Positions 1 through 27,560 of a stretch of 64,000 nucleotides of DNA are shown in pieces; within the stretch, counting starts at the first letter, position 1; the number at the start of each line of letters is the position of its first letter. Made by a program: the position numbers and the translations under genes. The stretch lies in assembly GCF_020085105.1 (NCBI RefSeq), contig NC_058055.1:13159822-13223821 (forward strand), read 5' to 3'. The stretch is from Siniperca chuatsi (taxonomy: Eukaryota; Chordata; Actinopteri; Centrarchiformes; Sinipercidae). The notes below the pieces were generated by a model. That model was not told where the DNA came from. It did no database searches and was given only the letters and a program-made list of their open reading frames with translations.

Positions 1-898
1 TTGGCAGCCACCACCTGCAACCATAGACTGTATAAAAGAAGTGGACGTAGTCACCGTGACGTCACCCATTGGTTTTTGGACTACCGTTTGGAAGCCTCGA
101 GATTAGCATTTTGGCCATCGCCATCTTGGTTTTTTGTTTTTTTTTTGTTTTTTTTTGCAACCAGTGACCAGAAGTGACATATTTGGAGCTGGGGAGCATA
201 GCGAAATTATCAGCTAGCGCTAGCTAGGTTAGCAAGGTGCATCCATAATTCACGTTCACTGTGATATTAATTGGTATGCTAATGTTGGCTAGCAAAAAAC
301 AGACTTAAAACAAAATGAACTTACCAGGGAAAAAATGAAAACCTGACTCCTTAGAGTGGCTTTGAGTCAGTCTATGCTTTTAGTACAACCGAAGGCTGAA
401 CAAGACATTTTTAGGCGACCAAAATTTTACAATTAACTTTCATGAACTGAAAACACACTGTGAAAGGTGTTAGTTCTTAGACGAAAACACCAACAGCACC
501 CAAAAACAAGTTCACGGCAGTGGATACTCATCACCCCTATCCTGATTGACAGGTCGCTGTGGTAGTGACTTGTCAATCACAAGGTAGCCCCACCCTAAAG
601 CATACCCTGCTTTATCGTCTATTTTACTCTAAATGTGACCATAATTTACAAAATGAACATCATGCTGTATTGAAGACGACTTGAAACTAGAGATTGAGAC
701 CATAAACTCATTAGGAAAGTGTTTTCTGAGTAATAAATCACGTGAGAAGTAGAGTCATTTTCTCATTGACTTCTATACAATCTGACTTCTTTTTGCAACC
801 AGTGGAGTCGCCCCATGCTGGACATTAGAAAGACTGCAAGTTTAAGTCACTAACGCATTTGCTTCACTTTTCCATGTCCCGGAGGTTGCCGCCTGCCT
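1..898. repeat. Fish interspersed repeat at the window start
   Basis: The text beginning near position 22 (CATAGACTGTATAAAAGAAG, then a GTGACGTCACCCATTGG stretch) and ending near 880-898 (CCCGGAGGTTGCCGCC) resembles a dispersed repeat seen widely in teleost genomes. No credible ORF is present. The assignment rests on recognising the terminal wording from memory, not on an alignment. The left end may lie outside the window. Confidence 0.55.
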
Positions 899-1607
899 GC
901 AACTCAACACACTGGGAAAAACACAGCAGCGTGAACAGCACCACCCTCAGGCAGGGAGGAAAAACAGTACCGAAAATACACAGTAGCTCAAATACAAATG
1001 ACTCAGGGTCACTAATGGTTTTATTAAGGGTTAATAAATCATTCACCTGTGACTTATAAAACACATCTTGGCAACCTAAAACTTACTCTTATTAATGGCG
1101 TATACCTGATCAATAAAGCATTTAGTTATTAAACCTTAATAAAGCCATTGGTTACAACTTACAATCATTTTATAAAGAGCGCCTTTAAACAAAATGGTAA
1201 CCAATTTGTTTTGGTGGGGGTTTTTTCTCTTCTTGAAGGAATTGAGGAAAGAATGACAGAAACTTTGGACATACTGTATATGCATTACAAATAAAAAGTA
1301 GTTATTTATTATAACAGTTTGCAAAACTGACATAGACATAATAATAATAAATGGAAGTAAATAAAATATTTAAAATATGACTCCTCTACTGCAAACCATT
1401 GCAATAGTCCTACAATTAATACTATATTGCAATAATGTTTTAGACTGTGTTAGAAAGATGTTTAATTGACTCAGTGTGTCCAGGTATAATTGTCCTTAAG
1501 GAAATGAGGAATTTAATTGTCCTTAAAGGAATATTTTCAGAACAGGTGATTGGTTACAATGAGGTGAAACAATGAAAATGAGACATCCTCTCATCCTTCC
1601 ATCCTGT
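899..1607. other. Intergenic, 3' flank of angptl5
   Basis: AT-rich DNA with no convincing ORF, RNA gene or clear repeat. The short open frames here lack coding character. Confidence 0.5.
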
Positions 1608-1613
1608 TTTATT
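1608..1613 (-). terminator. angptl5 poly(A) signal (candidate)
   Basis: The minus strand reads AATAAA about 100 bp beyond the angptl5 stop codon. It is the first canonical hexamer downstream, implying a short 3'UTR. The cleavage site was not determined. Confidence 0.5.
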
Positions 1614-1712
1614 AAAACTGCAGGTTGTACAAAGATGCAGTGCAACTTAAACAATATGTGCTTTCTTCCTGTCTCTCTCTGTTTCTCCTCCTCTACCACC
1701 TCCTCCTCTCCG

Positions 1713-6855
<5,143 letters not shown>

Positions 6856-7940
6856 GTCAGTGTCATCTGACTGTGATTATTTCCTCCAGAAATGAGGGGG
6901 CTGAACTCTGTCCACTCCGTCACCAGCAGCCACTTCTTCATTTATGCTTTATTTTTCTACAGAGTCTGCTCTTTTCCCTCACATGTCCATCCTTCTTCCC
7001 TTTTCATCTGCATCTGCTCTCAGTTGTCAAACTTCACTTTCTCCTTGCGTCCTCTCTGACTGCCTCCCCTTTTCCATCTCCAACAGTCACTCCCACTTTT
7101 TCTTGGAAATTCCCATGACAACATCCTCTGTAAGAGGAGGTCAAATTTGTAAATGGGTTTGGTGATAAAAGTCTGGATATGTTTCTGACAAGTAGCTGAA
7201 TGTGCAGATTCCAGATTTGTGTTAAAGAGTGATTGCCTTCCCCCTCAGTGTGTCTATTATGGTTATTTTACAGGTTATATCCTGCCACCAGTATGAGAAA
7301 CAGATGTAGAAAGGGAAATGGGCAGCTTGTTTTAATGTAGGAACACTTTCTCTCTGCTTGCGTGTTTGCTTGGGCGCTGCAGCTGACGGTAGGGTGCCGT
7401 GAAAGCAGGGCATCTCTGACTCAGACTGTCAGACTCTGACTGTGTTCATATTTCCCCCCTCTGTTACACCCCTCTTCTATCTCCGACCACTGATTCATAC
7501 ATCTGAAAACAGCTTCCCACAGGGTCAGACCAATTACTCCTGTTAACTGGGCAGTCAAGCAGTGAGGAAAGTGAAAAGCGATAAAGGGCAACAGCACATT
7601 CCAGTCAGGGTCCAGCTGGAGCCGGCCAGCTGGCCTGTTGCTTCCCTGGAAAACTTTGCTGTGAGAGCCAAAGAAGACATTCGCTGTTGGTCTGAACCTG
7701 TGTACATTTACAGCAGTGGCCAGTGAGAGGAATGTGAAAAGCCTGGTGCCGCAGCCTTGGGGCCCCCACATCTGTCCTATGTTACATACCCTTATAAAGC
7801 AGTCTATGCATGTGAATGACACATTATATCTGCCAGGCGAGATAATGAGAACATGCAGACAAGACTGTGTGGTATCTGTGTATCAAATTCTCTTGTGTCC
7901 TTGTAAAGGTATAATAGATTAAAAACTGTTTGATAGTTGA
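6856..7940. other. Intergenic, 5' flank of angptl5
   Basis: This presumably contains the angptl5 promoter. I see no TATA box, CpG-rich block or ORF worth reporting. Pyrimidine-rich text occurs around 6960-7090. Confidence 0.4.
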
Positions 7941-8604
7941 AAGGAATAGTTTGACATTTTCGTAAATTCGCTTGTTCACTTTCTTCTGAGAGGATTGATA
8001 CAACTCTGTTTATGTCTGTACGCTAAATATAAGCTGGAGCTAGTTAGCTTAGCTTAGCAAAAAGACTAGAAGCAGGGGGGAAACATCTAGCCCGGCTCTG
8101 TCCTAAGTCCAAATCTGCCTACCAGCAGCTCTAAAACTCATTAATTAACATGTTATATTTTGTTTGTGTAAATGACACGTTGATGTTTTCCCAGGTTATG
8201 TGCCGGACTATTTTATAGCTAGGCGCAGTGACTTCCTGGAGTCTTGTTGTCTTTGGACAGAGCTAGGCTAACTGTTCCCCCTGTTTCCAGTCTTTATTCT
8301 AAGCTACACTAACCGCCATATTTATCCGACAGATATGAGAGTGGCAATGGAAGTAAATTTGTAAAAATTGTAAATTACATGTGTTTGTCTGCTGCCATCA
8401 CATTATGGACTAAACAAACAAGGAATAACATGTTAATTAGTTAGGTAGGAGGTCAGAGCCAAGCTAGCTGTTTCCCTCAGTTTCTGGTATGCTAAGCTAG
8501 CATGAACACCTGCTGGCTGTAGCTTTATACTTCACAGACAGACAGTGGTATCAATCTTATTTGAAGCGAATAAGCGTGTTTTCCAACATGTCAAACTATT
8601 CCTT
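7941..8604. mobile_element. Fold-back MITE with long terminal inverted repeats
   Basis: The left end AAGGAATAGTTTGACAT is mirrored at the right end by ATGTCAAACTATTCCTT. The arms remain partly complementary further in: TTAGCTTAGCTTAGC and GACTTCCTGGAGTC on the left or centre, and CTGTTTCCAGTCTTTATTCT and GGTATCAATCTTATTTG towards the right. No ORF. A decayed relative is at about 50545-50790. This is a common fish non-autonomous element; its superfamily was not determined. Confidence 0.75.
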
Positions 8605-9863
8605 AAATAATCACAAATCCCCTAAGCACATCAGTCATTTTGTTTTTTTCCAAACACTTTTCAGTTTGCCCTTTCCTGGACCAAAGTTATTTTCTTACCT
8701 ATTGTTAGCTACATCACTCAGTGTTTTTGAATTGATTTTGACATTAATATCGCCAATATTCTCCAGAGTTCAGTCCTGAGATCCTAAATTAATACTTGAG
8801 TATGAAATGATTTGTCTGAATAAATTAGATCAGTTGTACATTCTAGCTGCTTTGTTTGTGGTGTGACTAGGCACCTGATAAGTCGCCTGTGGTTACTGGT
8901 CTGGTTATGTCCTCTGATTTGGCGGTGAAAGGGCACTGTGTTAATAACAGTGTGGAGATAATTCAGTTCATGAAAACAGCAGAAAACTAAGCTATGTTAC
9001 AGGTGTTAAGGTGTGACAGTGCCATCTACTGCGCTTTGGTTTGTATTACAGTAATTATGCTTTTGTTGACCGTTTCTGTTGCCATGGTGCGTCTGAATTC
9101 CCCACACACATAAACAACTGATGACTTTGGTCCAAATAGTACATACTGTCACATCGATGATGTTTAATAAGACAGTCAATGCATAACACTCCTCATAAAT
9201 GAATTTATCTGTATGTATAGTGCAATTGTCCAGTGCATGTTCTTACTCAGAACAAAACAAATATCTTGAATGAAATGAGTGTTCAGACTCAAAATCACAT
9301 TATTTTCCTCTTATAAGGTAAATAAACTGGAATCTGAATGTACAGTGCTGCTAAAAGGGGTTAGGGTTAGGGTAGCAACAATGTAAAGGGCTCACGTGAC
9401 CACAGACACACACATGCTGTGCTGTATATTTATCACAAGAAGAAACAACAGATCAACTCACAGACGACTCACGTTAACATCTGTGAGACTGATAGTTTCA
9501 AAGTGGGCAGGGCTGCTGAAAATCTCTTCCCTTTTCTTCACCCTCAACTCATGCAACATGCGTTTAATGTAAAAAAAAAAAAAGTTTACAATTTTAAATG
9601 TGCACACAAGCTTCAACAGTTTCAAGCTAAAGCAGAGGAGAGCTATTTTTACTAGAGCTATATTTAGCTGCACAGCATGAGTTAAAAATCCTGCACAAGG
9701 GCAGACAGCTTCTTGTTAAGAGTTTAATTTGTATAGTTATATTTATTTGTGATTTCAATTTCCCTTTCCACCAATTATTTAGATTAATATTAGTTATTAT
9801 TAGTTATTAGTATTTATAGTTCCCATGTCTTTATTCATTGAGTGAAACGGATTCATTTGTAAA
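8605..9863. other. Intergenic, no gene seen
   Basis: AT-rich sequence without a supported gene. A very short TTAGGG-like run lies near 9358-9373 and an A-run near 9570. I found no element boundaries. Confidence 0.4.
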
Positions 9864-11452
9864 TTAAAGCTGCAAGCAGCGATGAACGGGCCCTCGCACC
9901 TGATCGCATGTCGGGGCGTGCCGCAGTTGCGGCGTTGTTGCCGGAGGTTCGTACGACACAGCTCTGACTTTTCACGTGTTTTGGATGCTACTTGGAGGAA
10001 GTAAATGTCACTTCCTGTGTCCGCTATGTGGAGCTCAAGAACACCCACTAATTACTCGTTAAATTCCAGTATATGAAGTGTAGACCACACCCTGAAAATT
10101 TCATATAAATCAAATGATGAATGTCACGCAAGGCTTACTTCCTGTTTCCAGTAGGTGGCGCAATGACTACAACTCCTAATTGGAATGAAGATATCCTCAG
10201 GCTGGTACTCTTATCAAACATGGAATGAAGATATCCTCAGGCTGAAAGAATACAATCTTCAGGGTGGGACTCCTATCAAACATGTAAAGTTTGAAATTTG
10301 ACAGGGGCACAGTGGACAATACAACAACTCCCAAAAAGTACCCAAAAAATTTAAATAGAAAAATTTAAATCACAATAATAATTAAAGCTGCAAGTAGCGA
10401 TGATCGGGCCCTCACACCTCCACGCACGTCGGGGCGTGCGCTGCACGTAGGAGTTAAATGTTACTTCCTGTGTCCACTATGTGGTGCTAGACAACACGCT
10501 TCATGCGTAATGTTGAAGGATATCATACCACACCATGAAAATTTCATGCCAATTGGATCAACTTTGCCATAGAAGGCTTACTTCCTGTTGTCAGTAGGTG
10601 GCGCTATGACTATGACTCAGTTTGGGGGTGTAGATGTGTTCAGGCCTGGACTCTTATCCAGCATGTGACATTTTGGGCAGCTGGGACAAAGTAAAGTTAC
10701 AACAGCTTTCTGTGACATGGCGAAGCATTGAAATTAGCCGCACCCCCATGCCAAGGCTGTTTGCAGAAAACTCACAATCTTTACAGTAAGTTCTGATGAC
10801 ATTTGAAGTGGATGTACTCAACATGTTGGCTGGAGTAAATCAATGCCATGCTGCGTATAACATGCCATTTCCTGTTGCCAGTAAGTGGCGCTGTGACAAT
10901 AACTGAATATTGTCATATTAATGTGTCCAGGGCGGGACCCTTATCGTGCATATGGTTGAGATTGGATCATGTACAGTCATGTTACAAACCACTTCCTGTT
11001 AAATGGCAAAACATTGAAATTCGCCGCCCGATAAGGGCCACACCGTGGCCACAACTAAAGCTTTGAGCAACTTTTCATCATGAAGGTCTTTTATATACGT
11101 TGTCCAAGTTTGAAGTACGACCCCTGTACATTGGCAAAGATATCAAAATTAAATCAAAATGGCCGACTTCCTGTTGGGTTTAGGTCATGTCACTAAGAGA
11201 CTTTTTTGTTCATCTTGGCATCTTACATGTGCCTCCCAAATTTCGTACATGTGGGTGAAACCGCAAGGAGGGGCTGAATTTTTGAAAATATCAAGGGGGC
11301 GCTATAGAGCCATTTTGCCCCGCCCATTTCCGAAACCCATAAAATATCACATTTTTCACCAGTCCTGACGAGTGTGCAAAGTTTCACAACTTTTCGAGCA
11401 GCTTTAGGCCCTCAAAAATTCATTCATCAACCCAGTTGGCGCTCGGGCCCTA
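9864..11452. repeat. Large fish interspersed repeat, two overlapping copies
   Basis: ATTAAAGCTGCAAGCAGCGA begins at about 9864 and ATTAAAGCTGCAAGTAGCGA begins again at about 10381, each followed by GGGCCCTC and CGGGGCGTG motifs. The right end at about 11440-11452 reads CGCTCGGGCCCTAA. Inside, the motif ACTTCCTGTT(n)CAGTAGGTGGCGC recurs at about 10137, 10579 and 10866, so the unit has internal repetition. No coding ORF. The first copy appears truncated by, or joined to, the second. The family is familiar from fish genomes; its class is not known to me. Confidence 0.65.
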
Positions 11453-20810
<9,358 letters not shown>

Positions 20811-23800
20811 ACACACCCAGCTCACCGCCCAAATATGGTTTGACATCCAAATCTTCATAACATGACTGAGAATTCTGGAGAATCGAAAGTGGTACAGAAC
20901 AACATAACTACAACATGCTACTGTTGTGTGATGGATACCTAACACTACTTGCACCCTGAGGAATGAAAAAACCCTGACTCTCACAGAGGGTGGTAAGCTG
21001 CTGGTGTTCTCCTCTTTTTGGGCCTGGTTTTACACAGATGCATGACGGAGCATCCATATTTTTTACAACACTCCTTTCTTTTTAGTCATCGACCTCAGAT
21101 GATGCTCGCCACGTCTCTGGTAAAGTGCGTCATAGCTAATTTTAGAGTACAGATTTATTATCCCCACTTGGGTAATACTGTTTGCAGAAAACCTTTAAAA
21201 ACAGTGTCAAGTCAATGAAATTTGCATGTGTCAGTAACATAAATGCAAACAAAGACATGTTAAAATAACATAAAGGTTACTCAAAAGATATTTAACAGTA
21301 ACATAATGTATCATATCCACATTCCCCTCGGTTTCTTCATATAGCCTGTAGGATAAAAGAGCAGCATGTAGTGCTACTACATCTTAGCAGCCTGTAATTT
21401 GTGATTTTTAATGCACATGCTCACAGTTGTCCAAACCATTTTCTTAATAAGCGTGAGGACTGAGAGCAAGAGATGAATCAAAGAATGTATCTGGATTAAC
21501 ACTACTAAAAATCCCTCCGACTATCTCTGCTACACAGAAACCCCGAGGGGGGGGCAGACACACCCTTGTGGTGAGCCAGTAGAAGATTAAGAACACTAAC
21601 AAGAACTCAAACTTTAGAAACGGTCGGTTAAAATGCTCACAAGCCAAAAAACAGTATTAAAACCTGTCTGTGTGGAAGACTGTGGGGCTGCTCAAAACCA
21701 AGAGTGGAATATCTTTGAGGTTTTTTCAAAATTAAGTTAAGGAGGCTAAGCGTCTATCTTCGGCCACAGTGAAGACCTAACAAATCAAAGCCTGTCAAAA
21801 GCCTTCACATTTGGAGAAAAGTAGGAGTCTTAACTTGGGCACTAAAACTACAGTAAAGTGTGTTTTAGGACCTCTCTTTAAAGAAAGGATATCTACAGTA
21901 AATGAACACATGTTCAGTATAATGCAATCCAACACAATACAGGATTTTCCCCAGGAAACTAATCCTGACGCATCTGGTCTTCTCATCAACTTAGTTAGTA
22001 GATGACGGCCTAAAGCCACACTATATATGTGGCCTTGGGTGTGAAATAGCATCTCTGCTCTTTTTCCCTTGAGGTTAAAGTTGTATTTTATAAAAGTGTG
22101 TTAAATCTTTTTAGAACATTAGACCACCTCCGCTCTAAAACACCGTAGGAAAGCCTGCAACAGCCTTGCTATAAAAATCTCCTTTTTTGAAGTTACTAAT
22201 ATTCAGGTTTTGTTTATTCTGTGTTTGTGTTGTTGTATTGGATTGCATTTTATTGTAATGTGTTCCAATCATTTTGTCCACTCCAGCATTGAATATAAGC
22301 TTCAAAAAGGTAGTATTTATTGGAGATGTGTTTTTATTGGATTGCATTATATTGTACAGTTGTAATGTTATGATGTCCACCCCTTGTTTAAGAAATGATG
22401 CCACATAGTTGCCATCAGGACGTTTTCTCTCCTTAGTGTGCAGCAGAGATTTCAGCACTTTCTACTCATCAGTGCTAACACAGCTCTCAGCAGCTCCTAC
22501 CTTAGCCCTGAAACATAAATGAAAAATATTCGGTGAATCAGCCAGCACCCCATCAACTTAGGTTAAACTGTTTTATTATTCCCTTTTATCACTTTTCCCA
22601 CTATTGGCTTGATTCATTCCTAATAATAATTTCCTTTTTTCACATCTTAAGCATCTGTTCACACAGTTTTTTCCCCACAGAAAGACGTACAACCAGTAAC
22701 AGTCTCAGCCAAGTTTTTAAGTTTTAGCTCCTTAACTACAAATCGTCTACGCTTTGATACTTACCATTTTTGAATGTATGCAGTACAGATTTAGCTTTTT
22801 AAGATGCACTTTTCTTACCATTTCAGGCATCCATTGTTTTCCAAAATCAATGAGCAGACTCTTGAAACTTGCCTGAGTTATGTAGTCACTCACCGTGAAC
22901 ATCAAGTCTGCAGTATGTTTTCAGTCTTGCATTATCGTGGCGTGATAATGCAATTTAAGTGCAGATTGATTTGAAGAGTCTGTGCTGCATTACCACACAA
23001 TGATGATGTAACACTGACACAAAATAATGCATACTTGATGTTGACTATAATGAATTGTTTCTAACTTTAAGAACGCACACACAGCGAGGCGCAGACCAGC
23101 GTGAGCTTCAATGCAAGTTCATCAAAATTAAAACACGTCCCAGTACACCATGCTTTATTCACCAAATGTTTTTGCTTATCTTGCCTTCATCAGGGTGGAG
23201 TCTGAAGCTGTTTCCGGTTTCCTTTTTATATACAGTTCATTGATCGGTCATGTGACCATAGATACCATGTATACAAAACCACATCATCATCATCCTTTTC
23301 TTTAAAATTGCAATTTACAAAATATCATTATTCTTGGTTGATACAAAAATTGTAAGATAAATATATATGACCATAAATACAGTATTATAATGTGTTTCCT
23401 TTTCAGAATATTCACTAGCAAATGCAAGCTTTCATTTGAACCCATCAATGGGTAAAAAGGTTGAATATCCATTTTTAAATAAAAAGCAACAAATTATGTA
23501 TTTTTTAACCTCTTTAAAAACCTCTTTTTTAACCCCTTCTATCTCTTAAAATGTATAAATAACCCCAACTAATTTCAACGTCAGCCTACGGTAATGAATT
23601 TCACAACAGAAGCAAGTTTCAAAATCCTGCTAATAGATTTTCATATTGTTTGGACATGTATGGATTAGATGCCTGGAACAGTAGAAAAAAACGCATTGAA
23701 ATTTCTGAAACAGAGCAGCATGGTTTGCAAAATACTTAGCAGTGATGTAAAATGTATGTGATTTGTTGTAAATAGACTAAAACATGCACAATCACTGGTA

Positions 23801-24605
23801 TAATCCTTTTAAAAATAACCCTGGTCAGAGCTATTAAGACATGAGTTTGCTACCACTCTGTAGTTATAATCTCCTCTGTCCGTGGCTCTAGCTTTCCACT
23901 CTTAAAGAGCTGTTTTGTGAGTGGGAACGAGGGAAATATTGTGCTTTAAAAATGGACTTCAGGCCCATCTGGAGAGTCATGGCATAAGTCAAGGACCCTC
24001 AGAAAAGCAACAATTGCGGATGCTGTGTTGTTGGTATATTTTGTTCTAACTGCAAGTGCTATCCAGTGCTCTAATACAGAAGGTAATCGTCAATAAGGGG
24101 AGCTCTTTAATTCTCCTTGTTTAGCTAAACTATATAATAAGTATATAATCAGTTTTTTATCCGCTGGGTTGTTTCTGCAGTGTGTTTTGTATTTTATCTG
24201 AATTTGAAGCGGTTATTTTATTATTGGTGAGAGCATTTCTTCTAACCAGCTTCCTTTTTATATATACAGTATATAGAGGTAAAGACTTCATTCACAACAT
24301 CCCCAAAATAAAGAGCCAAGTCAGCTAAAGTACCATCCATGGGCCTGGAGTGACTTACTGTTCATACACATAATGCAACACACTACCTAGCCTATTATTT
24401 ATCTTAGCATGCATGACACTTGCTATGTATGTTACATATAATGATGTTCATTATCCTATTTACAGAGAGTTTGGAGGCAATCAGACTTGTTTTGTACCTT
24501 TTTATGCATGTGCTTTATATAAATATATTTCTTCTTACTCTCACTGTAATCATTTTAAAGGAGTTTCTGTTTAATAAACTTTTAAATACACCTGGCAAGT
24601 TGTAG
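20811..24605 (+). other. Probable long 3'UTR of yap1
   Basis: About 3.8 kb of AT-rich DNA follows the yap1 stop with no gene. A canonical AATAAA at 24573-24578 would make a 3'UTR of roughly the length known for vertebrate YAP1. A dispersed-repeat fragment (GGTAGTATTTATTGGAG with GGATTGCATTATATTGTAC) lies at about 22200-22385; related wording occurs at about 13868-13900. The assignment to yap1 is inference. Confidence 0.5.
24573..24578 (+). terminator. Candidate distal yap1 poly(A) signal
   Basis: AATAAA followed within about 25 bases by a T/G-rich stretch. Other hexamers upstream could serve as proximal sites. Confidence 0.4.
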
Positions 24606-26222
24606 CTTGTAGTGATGTGTCTGGTGTGGATTGTCCATGGTATGATTGTAAAACCGCACCTCTGTTGTGTTCGTATTTTTATTTACACAATATGTTAATA
24701 CAACTTTATTGGCGTCAGTTGGGTATCGCACTTGGCTTAACTGAGTCGAGATTTGTGTTGTGTATTTATAGCTTTGCCGCAGTATGCAACCTTTCATACT
24801 GTATATTCATGATGCATCCTGCTTCCAAGTATAATGCCTTCAAAACTTTTAAAAACACTAATATGAAAAAAAAAAGTCTTTGGATATGCAAAGACCAAAG
24901 AATATCAAACCAATCAATTACTTTATTTCACCAGGATGAGCCACTCAGTGTCAGCATTGCTTTCCAGAGTCCTGGATTTAGTACATACTGTATATTAAAA
25001 TCTACAAAATCATAACCCAATCAAGTGTACTGGCATACATATTTCATTACACATTTGAAAGCTTGTAGATTGTTCCCTTGTAGACCTGCTCTTGAAAGCA
25101 ACGTTATAGGCTGAAGGGAATTTCAGGAAATTCGGATCTCTCTGTATAACAATAAAATTGGTTTTCATAATTAACTGAACACGAGCCTAAAAGCTGAGTT
25201 TTTGAGTACTCAATGGTGGAAAATTATCTGAACTCCACCCTTGAGGGGAGACGATACTGTAGAAATTTTTGAAAAAAGTACAGGTACTTTACATAAAAGG
25301 GGTTGAGACAATCATCAATCAATAGATCAAAGGGCAGTAAAATCCACTCAGCACTGTAAGGCTCGGTTAACACGTCATAGTAGTTAGTGGGAGTGGTTAT
25401 GACATAGAAAGTACGGGGAAATACCACATACTAAACTATCCTATTGAAATAATGCCTTCACGCGACTCAGTGTGTCTAACATCTGACTTGTCTTCAACAA
25501 GGCCTCTGTGTAAGTATCTTGTCTTATAAGAATATTCCTTGTGCCATTATTTTAACTATAATAATCTTAGATAACCTACATCAACTTTTGACAGAAAATG
25601 ATTGTTGTAATGGTTAAGACAATTTCCTATGTAGTTTATATGAATATTATCAGTGGTGGCTTTATTTGTAATATATCGAAAACATCTCTACATTTCAAAT
25701 TATGATCTGTGCACATACGTGGATATTCACACAGGCTAAAGATTTTTTTAAACGCACAAAAATTGCAGTTTTACAGCTTTGTGCAGGTTGCTGGAATTGT
25801 TTAATGTGATTTTACACAACAAATGGAGGTTGACATTTATTTGTTTCTATATACAACTTTGTTAACAAGAGATTAACGTTGATTTGTTGATCACAGAAGC
25901 CAAAACATATTTGTACGTAACACGAAGATCACAGATGTTCCTCAATGATAAATTCCCACTCATCTTTACTAAATATATGGGTTGGACAGGTCCAAAATAA
26001 GGTGGTTTCAATCCAATTGTTACAAAATGAGCAGTTTCAGTGTTGGTCTTCATTTTCGACACAGAGTATCTAAGGTTATTAATTAAGATAGCTTCCTAAG
26101 TGTGTTTACAGTGATGTAGCACCCTCGTTTTCCTGTAGATGATGTAATAACCATAGCATTTGATTCATGCCACCTAACCTGCTGCTTCTGATTTATGTGT
26201 GTAAATTATCTAAACATGGGGG
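24606..26222. other. Intergenic between yap1 and birc2
   Basis: AT-rich DNA. ORFs here (132 aa plus at 24617-25015, 66 aa minus at 25862-26062) show no motif and no splice context. No repeat boundaries identified. Confidence 0.45.
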
Positions 26223-27560
26223 CTGTTTTACCCCTGGGGCGCTGTCAGAAACCGGCAGAGCTCTGAGACTCCAGGACAGGGACTGAGATTATCTGAGGGA
26301 TTTACCTGCAGGATTTACCGGGCTTTCTAACCAGATGTACATTTTTCTGTTGCATTTTCGTTTCACTGATAACCGGAAGCAGCAGGACGCGACGGTGTCT
26401 GTGACGAAAGGCTTCCAGGATACTGGGACTTTCCGTAACGTTACCGACTGAATTGCGAAGCGGTGAGTGTGTCACACCACTTGAAAGATATGTTATTGTG
26501 CTTCCTTTATGTAATGTCTCGTATTTCTGCGTAACTAATACTAGACAGTTTTATTTTCCTTCCTCCGTGCTGCTGCGCAGATTAATGGGAAGAGTAAAGT
26601 TCGACGGTTATTAGCGTTAGCAAGCTAATGTTTGCTGATCTTGTCAAACTGTGGGGCGTTGAATGTCGTGTCATTCGGCAACTGCTAGATGTCTGTATGT
26701 TTTAATGAATGCTTGACCGCCGAAACCAATTTCAAATCAATCCAATTCCCTTCTAAATATTAAACCACATAGCTAACGTTAGCCAAAGCAGAATTGAACC
26801 ATAACATAACCAGAGCTAAAACAGGAAGTGCCTTGTGAACTGAATTTTGCATTGATAAATTGAGTTAGATTTTGGGCTTTATACTATTTGACAGCATTTA
26901 TTTATTTTGAAAAAATTTTTGAAGCTGAACTTTGCCAGTTATAAACTATAAGACATTTATCTTCAGTGAAATACTCAAATCTTATAATCTTTACAGGAAA
27001 GTGGCCTTTAAGGGGCTTTATTATCCTTGGAAATCTTGGAATTTTGAGTAGACTTGAAAATTAAGGTATATAGATTTGAACATTGCTGATTGTGATGATG
27101 AACCTGCCAAAGGATGCATGAGTTTGAAACATATACGGACTGGCTAAAAGAGGGTAAAATCCTCCCATAAAGAATTTCTACATGAACACAAATCAACATT
27201 TGTCTTTTTGTCTTTGTTTTTTTTTCTTTCTTTCTGCAGGTCCTGCTATCATTAAACTAAAGAGGGACATCCATTATCCTTACCAAAGGAGGATAAAATT
27301 TTTCTTATTGGGTTTTTTCTATTCAATTATGGAGACTTAGACACCTACAAAAGGGATGTTCGAGATGGGGGGAGGGGTTTGAGAGCACATATCCCTTGGT
27401 CTGTGTGTGTGTGTGTGCGCTTGAGACATTTATTTAACTTCTAATGTTCATACACATGATCACATACCGTATGTTAAAGTTTGTATGGTTCAATAATTTA
27501 TTAGACATGTATGTGCTAAATATAAAAGATAATAAAGTTTATACTGATCCTGGGTGATCA
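26223..27560 (+). ncRNA. Candidate non-coding exons: birc2 leader or separate transcript
   Basis: A moderately GC-rich block at about 26223-26462 ends at a strong donor (AAGCG-GTGAGTG). A strong acceptor (TTTCTTTCTTTCTGCAG) ends at 27240. The text after it reaches AATAAA at 27531-27536, so a two-exon transcript ending near 27555 is possible. Alternatively the first block is the non-coding first exon of birc2, spliced to the acceptor ending at 27943 (TTTTCTGTCTTAG) just before the birc2 start. Both are inferences from splice and poly(A) signals alone. Confidence 0.35.
26335..26451 (+). CDS. Possible upstream ORF, 38 codons
   Basis: An ATG-initiated ORF beginning MYIFLLHFRFTDN and ending RNVTD lies entirely within the putative first exon, 11 bases before its donor. 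If this exon is the birc2 leader, it would be a uORF. Human cIAP1 mRNA is known for a uORF and IRES-type control, but I see no sequence similarity argument. It may equally be chance. Confidence 0.25.
   Translation: MYIFLLHFRFTDNRKQQDATVSVTKGFQDTGTFRNVTD

Noticed and set aside
9357-9373. TTAGGGTTAGGG-like text suggesting an interstitial telomere
   Set aside because: Only about two and a half units; too short to distinguish from chance.
24617-25015. 132-codon ORF downstream of yap1
   Set aside because: No motif, irregular composition and an AT-rich intergenic setting.
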